Shown: positions 12,401 through 24,400 of the stretch, in pieces | Layout of the letters: the number at the start of each line of letters is the position of its first letter | How positions within the stretch are numbered: the stretch's first letter is position 1 | Assembly: GCA_028551475.1 (NCBI GenBank) | Contig: CM052354.1 | Coordinates: forward strand, 12,832,785 to 12,896,784 | Direction of reading: 5' to 3' | Length of the DNA: 64,000 bases | Source of the DNA: Casuarina equisetifolia | Taxonomy: Eukaryota; Streptophyta; Magnoliopsida; Fagales; Casuarinaceae | Position numbers and translations under genes: made by a program | The notes under the pieces: model-generated | What the model was told of the DNA's origin: nothing | Seen by the model: only the letters and a program-made list of their open reading frames with translations | Databases searched by the model: none

Positions 12401-15400
12401 AGATAAACTAAACAGCATCACCCTTGAAGGTAATATACAAAAGATTATGGTGGTCCCTCCAACGGCCTATTGGGATGAAGGTGGTAGTTTCCTCTTTCTA
12501 TTTTCTCTCCCCCATTTCCCTTCAGTCCTTCAACCCAAAGCAGAAAGTTAGCCCTTACGCTTTTCTGTGGATCCAGAACCAAATATCTCATTCTATGTTC
12601 TTTCCCCTATTTCCTTCCAGTCCTTCAACCCAAAGGGGAAAGTTAGCCCTTAGACTTATATATGGATCCAAAAACAAATATCTCAATATGAAGTTATATT
12701 AATAGTAATGGACGATACAACAGTAATAGTAGTACAAGCAATAGAGATTATCACAGTTACAATACTGTTTATCATAGTCTAAGCCTGTTCTACAGTTGAT
12801 CATTACACAGATTGTAAGTAGCATCCCTATAGTTATATAACAATAAAGATCACTACCATAGTCATAGCAATCTAGACAGGTTGGTTTTATATTCATAAAA
12901 ATACCAGGGCACCTGCAATGGAATTAGCATTCAAGCCTTTAGAATTTTCCCCTACAAACCACTGTGGCATATTGCAAACCACAAAAGGTATAATCCATGG
13001 AGATCACAAAAAATAAAAACAGCTATATGTATATAGCAGCTTGAAAACTTTAGGTTCAAATTTCTTCCAAGATCAAAATCATATTGATATTGCTTAAGCA
13101 TAAATGTTCGCAGCATATGATAATTATAAAACCAGTACATAACACAGTTGATGAGAAAGAATGCGTAATAAAGAGGCAAATTTCTTAAAAAAAAAAAATC
13201 ATTTTTCATTGTGCAGCTTTCTCCTCCTTTTTTTCTGGCTCAGCAGTGTGCTTGAGTAATGTTAAAGCAAAAAAAATAAAAAATCTTGCAAATTCACCTC
13301 TCATCGCACTTTTAAACTAACCAACCTGACCATCTTTTGAAGACCTTTAGTTCTTCTTGACAAGACAAAGTAAAGGAAAGCCTCTTAAGTAAGATTACAT
13401 CAAGAGCACCACAACCACAAGAAAGACAAATTACCTACAACTAAAGACTCCATTAAACCACAACAAAATTAGATACTACTATGCTAAGAGACAATGCAAG
13501 ACCCCAACAAAAGAAGCATTTGGACCTCGCAAATAATAGGTTGCATACTATTATGAAAAGTCAACATAGAAAGTTGATTCACATAAACAGAACAGAATGA
13601 GGGGAAAAAAAAAATCTACCGATGCACGATAAATGGCCCCCTGTAATTGGCTTTGCCAAGATTTTCTTGAATCATCAGAATCACATCGTAATACTAATGC
13701 ATTTGCATCCTCCACAACCTACATCCAAATGAAAGTTGGTAAGAAATAATGTTCAAGATTTTGCCAAATAAAACGGAAGACCCGGTTTAGAGTAGAAGTG
13801 TGGAGGTCAAATATTCAATTTGTCAAAAGCAAAATAGATATAGTACTAAATACTCTTAGTTGTCATTTCCAGAGACAAAGCTATAACCTTGCTACTCGGT
13901 TTTGTTTGATTAGAAATGGCCAAAACATGTTCTGCATCACCAACAAACTCAGGTGGAACTTGTGATATCTGTTTTCCCCGTAAACTACAATAAGTATACC
14001 AGCAGAGATATTAATTAGATCAAATATGAACGGAGAGATGCACAAACTATTTAAATTTGATATCAATGACTACTTAACAGAAAAATTTTAAACACAGTAT
14101 ATGGACTCTGCAAGACTGTAAGCCTCAAAACAGTGCAAATACAAAAAACAAGACGCGCAGTGCAACTAGGTAAGAGAGCTTGGAGGAAAGAAATAGAATA
14201 ATTCAGACGAATAAGTCAATAACTGCACAACTATACACTACATGCGTAATAACTATCACAATATTCCAATCTTTCTAGCAATGGAATAATATGAATACCG
14301 ATGCATATCAACTTACCTCAAGAGACTTTTGTATCTAGAGCTGCTAATCAATCTTAATCAACAAACTTTAATACCAGATGACCTTTCTCCATGTTTTCAA
14401 GATACTTCTAAAATAATTACACAGAGCAAGCTTTTTTACTAGGTATCATGCTAAAAAATTAAACCACATACACCTTATATAGTGCTTTGAAAATAAATCA
14501 CCAGCTCCTGTCGCTCTATTTTCAGAATGGTTTTTCCTTTCTCGTAAAAATTCAGAGGCCTTTCAATTCAAATAGCACTTTTACCATAAGGCTTCTATTG
14601 TTAAGTGTCATGTTTCCATCATTTTCAGACATCTCCAATTTAAGTTAAGAAATTCACTTTCAAGGAGCTTCTTTCAACTCAGGGCGTCCAATGCTTAACA
14701 GCATGTTTCCACCATTTTCATACATCTCAAACTTACGTTTAAGACATCATATGATCATGCCAATCATCATTCAATAAGGGAAAGTTGGCAACTTACCTGA
14801 TATACTGCTTATAAGATTTCGAGAAAGGACTCTCGAGTACATAGAGAAAAGGCCCAGCCAAGCATAAGTAACGCCGCTGCCATATGGCTTCCCTGTTTCC
14901 CACACCCTATCACATTAAAACAGAAGAGAAACAGTGATTCAATCATACTATAAATCTTAATAAACCAAACTACTATTGCAAAGGAGATTCTTCTTTTGGG
15001 GAAGGGTGGTGGAGCAACCTTCCGTGTAAGAAGGGATAGCCACCCTTCAAAGTCAGCTTGATTCCAAGGGCGTAGGTCTGATTCGTCAGCATCCTTCCCC
15101 TGAAAGATGTTCACTACTTGCATCAATCGATGATACCGAGCTGGAGAAAAGTGGAACCCCAATGATGGCAGCCGTACAGCAATTCTTGTCGAGGGATAGG
15201 TTGGACTCTTTACTCGAATCTAGACATGAAAGTAAATTAATTTGCGATAGCAAGAGATCTCAAATGAACATTACAGAATGAACACAACTACGTCTGCCAA
15301 AACTCAAAGAAACTGTCTCCTATTACCTGTTGAAGCTTCAAAATTACCCCACACTTATCAATAATGGGCAGGAAACTAACAAAACTTTTGTGTGTAGAAA

Positions 15401-18400
15401 TAGCATAATTGTTGGAAGGACTTTGACCCCAACGGTAGTCCCCATCAACCAAAAAGGCAGATACGTCACTGAGAACCAAGTCAAACTGCAAATACATATT
15501 GGCCTCCGCAGGTGATCCATCTTCAGATTCATCCTGGTAAAAGTTTACAAACTCTACATGAATTTTAGCTTAAACTGATTCACACAGAAATTCTTGAGAA
15601 TAAATATCATCCATTAACCTGTGTACGTATCAACAAATTTCCCAAATCAAGCAGAAGTTTTGTTGAATGTGAAGTGTCAGGACAAAAATCAGTAGGAATG
15701 GTGATTTTGGGAGCTGCAATATCCAAGTCCAATAAAAACCTTCCAAAGGATAAATATTAAATGTGTTAGACAAATAATACATGCCAAAAATTGCTGACTC
15801 TTTGCACCAACAATGATTTACCTGCAGCGCAGATTAGTTGGAAAAAATTACTACCATGAAGACTTAAGAAAATGTCAAAAAAAAACTAAAGAAAACAAAA
15901 CAAAAAAGCAAGCAATTATTCAGCTAAATCTCAATCTATTCTTCCAGACCCATAACAGGTCTGTCACATTTACACAATCAATTTTGCTAAGATGACACCT
16001 TGATTTCATCCCATATCTGTTAAACCTCCCACAAGTGACTATAATTCAATCATTTCCAAATTCTTTGATTATGATCTCAAGGGATGCTACTATAAGAAAG
16101 ATCATAGTTAATTTAAGCATTCCAAATTCCAGGTCTCAAAACCCCAGGAAACAATAGTACCAAAACATTTCATGACTAATGTATTCCTCCCAAGGTAACT
16201 AGTTTAAATGAAGTAACAAACCTGGCATGATCCTTCAGTGCCCGGTTCACTTGCTGCTGGGCAGTACGCTTGACGCCATCAATTGTCATCTAGGGAAGAA
16301 TTAAAGAGATCATACGCAGAACATCACAGAAAATGAATCATGATAATCAAAATTGCAGGAAGAGAATAAAAGCATCATCTGCTCTCTACGTCAGATAGAC
16401 AAAATGAATTTAAGTGATGAAGTATCAGATACAACTGTGAAAGTCCCTACTAAAGAAGTACTTGAAAGACATGGACAAAAGGTTGCTTTGATCCACCAGG
16501 GTTGTAATACCGTTTTCTGGACAAATTCGCTGAGTACTATCTATGGTAACTCCGGTATGAATAACCCTGACGAGTATGCCCAACACACTGCAGAAATTTC
16601 TGAACCATGTAGTCACACTATTTACACTCGAGTTTCTGATGACATAATGTGCCTTTCATTTGAAACACACCAAACCAAGTTTGGAGAAGGGTGGGTCCAA
16701 TTAGTATGCTTGCTGACTACCACTTAATTTCAATACTGCCAATTCTGTGCCAATTAATTCACTAAAAGCCCAAAATATAATCTAGATTTGTACAGTCCAT
16801 GGACCAGCAAGTACAAAACGAACCTGCACAGCCGCTGCAGCTTCCAGTGCTATTGTCTGACTAACAGCAGTATTACTCTCAAAAAATTTGATTATTTGTC
16901 CAATTGAGTCCTTCATGTACTGGCCAAAACATCTCTAGTCAGTAAAGAACACCAAGCTTACAGTTAGAATAATCAGAGAAGAGAATAGCGTCATACAGTC
17001 ATGTAACATGGAGAAGCTTTAGCAACCATGCTCCAGTCCACCTTGCTATTCAATGGTTTATAGCAGAAGACACCAACCAAAGAATCATAACTGGTAGCAC
17101 TCTGCAGGGAGGTGGGACGAGATTTAGGGATAACAGTTCTGTTGTTCAAATAAGCAACCAGACTGTCTGGAAAAATAGGGCAATCTCAAACATACACAAG
17201 AGGGAGAATCAAACCTCAGCAAGAAGACCACTTGGGGATGACAATTGATACGACCCTAGTTTCACATCAAAAACTTTTGACTCTGGATAAAGCTTAACGG
17301 AGCAATCAAGGCCTTCACATGATAATTCAGCAAGACAATCCAGGGCCTCATCGAGAAGCTTAGAAGCATTATGTTTCATGTGCACCTCCAAGAAGGTATG
17401 TAAAACATCCAACTTGCCAGCAAGGGTAAGTGACTGCACTTCTTCGCCTTCCTCCTTATACCCAATAATTTTATTCAACTGTTCCCAATCTTCGTCACTG
17501 AATTTGAATGAATCATCTTCATCTTTAGAAGATTGGTCCCCCCTAGACAAATGCATGCATACAGGTGATCACCATAAAATCTAAAACATCAAGAAATGAG
17601 AAGTACAACATGAAGACCTGCACAAGTATCGACAAAACCAATTTAAAACCAAGAATAAAATAAAAAATAAAAAATAAAAAAATTACCACCCGAAAGACCA
17701 CCAAGACTTCTTTGCTTTCTGTTTGTTCATCTGGATATCCGATCCTGCTGTCCGCTCCACAAATTTGTGAGCCAACATCCTGTATAAAACCAAGACTAAA
17801 AGGTGGTAACTTGATAACAAAGGTTAGCAAATTAAATTATAGTATTGGACAATATTTGACAATATTTGTGAATTCAGTAAGTACAAGCCAGTAAGTGTGT
17901 ATGCTTCAGTGGTCACTTTTCAATGTTCACAAACAAACATATGCGTGTAAAATGGGCTTGTGGTATCTGAAATTGGTATGGTAGAAAGTTTGGAATATAA
18001 AGATTCAGGCATAAATAAAATGCTAACATGAAATCCAATAGTATCATTCACACATTATGGAAAAAGAAAAAGAAACCATCTAGGAAGTACAACGCCATGT
18101 ATGTATTCTGGCCTTCAAGAATTTCTTCACACACAAAATCTCGATGTGCAGGTTCAAAGGAAAAGAGACATAAATATGAGAGGAAGGGAACGAAGACCAA
18201 AAATTAAGATGGTTATCACAGAAATTAATGTAGCTTTGCTGTGTGGAACAGAAGATTGGGAGCAACATAAAATGGCACATCTCATTATCTAACAAGAAAG
18301 GCCACCCAATCTAATGGCCAAGCAAGTTAAAGAGAAATGAATTGGGAGAGGAGATTAAGCCAAAGCTTACAAGTTCACAACCGCAGTCTACAGCTACCAA

Positions 18401-21400
18401 CTAATTAAGTTCAAAATGATAGGCTCACAATATAACAGTAAATGACACTTTCAATCAAAAAAGAAAAACAACAACAACAACATACTACTATACGGACGTA
18501 GTAGACAATCATAAAATGACATTGAAACAATTATGACCAGCAAATATACCTCCACCGAAGTATGAGTTCAATATCAAGTCCACGATCTAATTCCTCAATT
18601 TCTTTGTTGTCATCAATTACAGCTCGACTGGGATCAGATTTAAGCAGTGAAGCATATGTGTATATATATCTCTTCTGCAACTTTGCAAACGTCAGAATCT
18701 GCTCCCATGACAACCTCCCACTGTGACAACTCAACGTTCTTAGCAATATATAAAAAGAAACCAAAATTCAATTTCTGAACACGTCTACCAACAACCCCTC
18801 ACCCTTTATGATTGTGTAAGATAACTACCATAACAAGTATAAAACATAGCTCTCAGTGAGACCCCACAAGCAAATATTTAACCATACTGAGAGAAGATTA
18901 CAGAAACAACGTCTGTACAGAAGACTAACTCTAATACCAATGTTAAATCACCAGCGTATATGCCATGCATTTTGGAACTTTTCTTTAATGCTTGGTGGTT
19001 ACTATTTTTTGGCATGCAGGAATTATGCCCAAAGTAGCAGATCACTAAAAGGGGGGTTCAAGGGAATAAACGTCTTGGCAAACCAGTATGGGTAAGATGC
19101 CAAGACCCATGACCACCTGATGTGGAAGAGAGAAAATTGCATGATTTTAGATAGGATACCACTTTTCAAAGGCAGGTATTTCCAAGTCTGCACTGGTTCT
19201 TTTCCAGGCTATTAGAATTCGTAATTCATTTTCCAATTTGAATCAATCGGGTTCTACCAAATGCAGTCAGTAAAGCAAAACCAGGCCATCCTGGATTTCT
19301 ATCAAATCCTTTTCAAGTGAGCAAAATAAGGTCTCAACTATTCCATGATCATTGCCACCACCTGATTTTGATGACCACAACCACCTACTATATCAACCCT
19401 ACGGCAGCACCATAGTAATTAGCACTAAACTCCCCTTTTTAGCTATTCGTGCTTACTGTTTAAAGAGAATGTAATTTTAACATACCAGAAAATTTTATTT
19501 GTTTCACGTTGCAATATCAAGCACTTCCCCAACTTCTTATGCCAAAACATCCCTATCCATGTACTAGTCTTTTTTTACTAGGAAATCCAATATACCATTT
19601 GGTTTAGAGAGAGGGACTGCAACACAGCCACTTTCCGGTGATCAACCTTCAGAGTGCCACTCTAACCAGAATTGAAAATAGTTCCATCCAATCTCAATCA
19701 CCAGAACAGAAGATCATGGATGAGAAGAGTCAATGAAACCTCAAAATATCATGCAATTGAACATACAAAGCACCAAACTCCCAAGCATGCACCTTGATCT
19801 TCAAACTTACATGTAAGAGAAAAATTAAGACAAACAAGGTGTTCTCTAAACATGTGCTATGAGCACAAATATGCATCATGCAAATCTTAGAACACCTATT
19901 ACACCTATCCTAACCTTTTAATGTGGCACTACTTACCACCCTGAAGCTCAGTCTTCTTATATAAGTGAGACAAAAATGTAAAATTCTCTTAACTCAAAAG
20001 AAGAAATGATTGCTAAGAGAAAAAATTACTAATGGTCATATGTTTAAAATTTTTCCTAACTGATAAAATAGAACCGCTTCATCCCCTTTTCTTGACAAAT
20101 ATAGATGTCAAAAGCCCCTCACCAAGGTCTTTACCCCTTGATGAAAGCTAACAAAGTTTATAGGATATTGACACCTCGCATGCCTGAAATTATTAAAAAA
20201 AAAAAAAAAGAACAAAGTTAATTGGTCCAGGTACCTTGCCTTCTTCATCTGATCAGAAATGGCTTTGTAAGCATACTTCCACCAAGACCTTGGATCAGAT
20301 TTCACTGAGACATTGGGACGGTAATGGGCATATTTCAACCGTTGATTAAATGCAGCAAAATTATCAGCTAACTTCAAAATATCCCTGTAACCATTCTGCA
20401 AGACAATAATATCTATTCAGACTAAAATACGTTCCAGTGCCATGTCAAAGCATAAACAAGTGGAAAATAAAATGAACCTTTGATAGACAGAGTGTCACAT
20501 CATCCAAGTTCACTGCTGCTTTCTGCATAGGCTGACTGCTACCAGCAAATTCATTTTGCCGCAACTTTGTGTACTTTGCATTCCCAGAAACAGGCTGCAG
20601 AATGTAATTGTGCTTCATCACAGGACTATCAGCTGGGTTGCCATTCTTCGTGCCAAATCTGAATATCTGAATATCACAGTAAACCATACAAGCACCACTC
20701 AACCACCAAAAGAGTAAAATTCATATAGCTCTTGCACTATATTAAAGTGGCAGAAGAAAAAACCTGAATCCACTCTGATGGAATCAAATCCTCCCATGGT
20801 TTGTCCACATGCCATGGAACAACATCAGAATCAAAATAGATTGCTAGTCGATCCAGTTCAACAGACTGTAAAAGGATGAAAGTGAAAGAATAAGCAATAA
20901 ACAAATACAGATCCCTCCAAAGGGGTCCAACTACACAGCTCTTATTCATCAATCGGGAGAATTTTTTATTTTTTATTTTGGTCCATTTCTTTTAGCTACT
21001 TTTCTGAAAGAAAGGATTCATCTGAAATGAATGCATACATGCTACCAGATAGCTGGGTTTTCAAAACACTAATAGCATTTAGACAGCGACCCACATTAAT
21101 GTGGAAATAATAGGATCTTTCTTATTCAACAAATAAAAAGTAGAATGGAATTTTGACTAATGGAAAATATTGGACGGCCATCTATCCAAAGTAGAGGAAA
21201 ACACAAAACAAAGCACCAAAACAAAAAGAAAACCATGATGCCAAAAACTTTCCAGCGATCAAAAATTTTTCATTTCAAAAAAGAAAAAGAACCTTCTGAA
21301 TATGGTCTAGTGCACCCCCGGTAACAAAAGTCTCCTTCCCATTATCATCAACTGTCATAGCTGAGAGCTTCTCCAAGGTTATGCCAGCTGCAAATGGGTG

Positions 21401-24400
21401 GCCAGGATTGCTACAAAGTGAAAGTTAAGGTTTCAACATGCATTAACAATATATGGATAACCAATATACGCCTCACCCCCCCCCCCCCTCTTCTTTTACC
21501 TCTCAAGATCTTCATATCTGATGTGAATATTTGAAATCAGAAGCTTCAAATTTCCAATTATAGTGCTGATCAAGGATCCCAGCCACGACTTATTCTTAAA
21601 GGAAAAAAGGCAAAAGGTCAGGCAAGTTAAACTTGAGACCAAATGAATGTCCATTAGAGACAGTTTAGTTAATGCAGGTTTCAATCAGGACAGGTAGACA
21701 AAGATGATATAATTCAAATAAAAAAGAACTTCGACTTTCAGTTGAGCTCCATGCTGGTTTTATAGTAGTACAACAGCAATAAGATCTCAAACCAGGGGGG
21801 CCCAGAGAACAAGTATGAGATCAGCAAAAACAATAAAAGGAAAGAAAAGTTTGATGTCGTGGTAAAGACACTTTCTTCTATAAAGTGCCACCACTTTTAT
21901 TTTCTTATTGATGATAGAAAAATGTTCAAAGAAAAAAACAGATTTTTCTAACATGCACACATGCATCAAGCAAACAGAAAAGCTAGAAAAGAGATGTGCA
22001 AGTACTAGATTCAATGGATTTACTATGTACAGATATACATATTTGTTTGCTATGGCCATCAGATGTCACGATGCATCTAAGTAGTTCTAGAGCTCTCTGA
22101 CTTAAAAGTAACCTTATATAACACCCTATACCAGCTAACTCATATCCATTAAGCTTCACCAAATGTAACAAGAGTCCAAAGCATAAGAAAGAATTGATGA
22201 TTGAAGTCACTTCACAACCTTGATCAAGAGAACTCTTCAGATTTACCCACACAGAGAAGTTTCTCTCAGATCATGATACCAAAGTCATTGACAGAAAAGG
22301 TTTCAGGAAGATAAGTCTCCAAAATAAAACAAGCAAAAAAATATGGGAGTCATTCATTGCACATAGATGACTAGAAGAGGAAATGAGTGCACGGAAGCCA
22401 TTGCAAAAATGTCATGCTTCTGTAACTTTCTATGGATCAAGTAAGAAAACTAAGTAAACATGTGTTTACATATTCCCAAAAACTATTAAGAGCTGTAAAG
22501 TTATATGATAGCTGGAAAAGAACTAGAATATGTTTAGGTATCGAGCAGTACATGCAATATTTTACCTATGTTTTAAATATGTAATGAGAATTATAGAAAT
22601 GTGGAGGCACAAAATGTGAAAGCTGCAAGTTTACATTGCACATATAACCAAAAGATCAAATTCAAATTTTACCATCTCCAACTTCAACTGTTGTGTTCTC
22701 TCCAACAGCTTCATTTCCATTTCCTATTTCCAAAAGTATAAAAAACCATTAATTAGCCTGAGGCATCTTTAGGAGGGCAAATAGCTTCTACCTTCTACAT
22801 AAAGGTCACCAGAACCTACCCGTATTCGGCTTTTCTTAGCTTCCTGGACAGCGTCCTCACTGCATCCTTCAACTAGAGTTGATGGCTCAGCCAGTAAAAA
22901 AATCCGATCTAGGTACACCAAAACTGGATCTTGGCCGAGTCTGCTCCATGGAACCTTAGAGTAGAGACATCAAACAATAAAAAAAAAAAGTTGTTTTAAA
23001 GGTACGAATGAGTTAGCTGCTAATGAGCAGTATGCATACAATATGCAAGTGAAACATCCTCCAAACCAATCAGAAATGGGGAGTGGTTGGAGAATATGAA
23101 ATCATGCAGACCATAAGATTTGAGACTTCACAATAAATCATTCAATTCAAATTACACCATTGCATCACATTTGAAGTTTTCAAATTATGTTATAATCATC
23201 CCCATTCCCTAAGACAAACGAGGGGGAAGCAAGTAAGGAGGGGGAAGAGATACAGAAAGAAACAGGAGGAGAGGATTTCACCATTACAGAGATCTCTATG
23301 AATCACTTCATGAAATAAAAATCAACTCACCGCTATAAATTATTTAAGAAAATATAAGTCTACTAGAAAGCCGCTTTGCCATATAGAGAACGATGAATTC
23401 AAATTTTATGATAAATCACTTATATCTGAATTCAATAATATTTCAAAATATTTATCCATTGACTTGTAAGATCAAAACCCAGCAAACCTTAAGTTTCACA
23501 GATCCTAGAAATCCTGCTTTGACCTTCACCGGCAACTTTAATGCATTGAGTGCCTCAGGCTTCAACTGCATATTTGTTAGCTCCACATTACCTGTTTTAA
23601 ATTTTCGGAAACAAAAGATAATTTACAACCACATACAGAAACAATAACACATAATAAACATATTTTAAGCTTCACAATATGATTTGAGCTTAACCGCCAT
23701 TGGAAAATGCAAACAGTATATTTTTTATATCTCAGATGTAAACTACAACTATGAAGGAGCAGGAAGTGATTGTACGGTCATAGGTAAACCACAACTATAA
23801 ATGAGCAGGAAGTGACTCATTTATAGGTCTATATCAGTTCTTTCCAAAGTTATAATAACCACATGTGATAGAAGCGAAATATCTTAAAGTCAATGCAATC
23901 AATGGAAAGATATTGCTTCTTTCTTCTCTTTTTTCCCTCTTTTTCTTTTTTCCTTTTTTCCTGGGAGGTGGGGGATAGAGGTCTCCATAGAGGATTTTGA
24001 ATGGCCCACAACAATATAAGGGGAGAGAAGGTTGTTCAAGAGGCTAGAAAAAATCAAAAATCATGAATATACAAGCAATTCCAAAATCTTATATAAAGAC
24101 AGGAATAGCAGTAAGCAATTATAAAAAGGTGCAGATGAAAGTTAATGAATTTATTCAAAGAGCATCAATCCTCCTCCTTTTCAGCTACTTCTTTTTGTAG
24201 TTATTCTATATGTTGTACCTGAACTTCAAAGAACAATTCTGTCCATTTTCTCATTAATTGATTGACAGAATCTATGTGAAATCTCACTTCTACTCTCAGG
24301 AAGTGTGACCAAACAATAATCCCCCAAATTAAAGATTGACTCGATCACACTCTTTTATCCCTTTTTTTTTCTTTTTCTGTTTTCTAACCAATTATCTATT

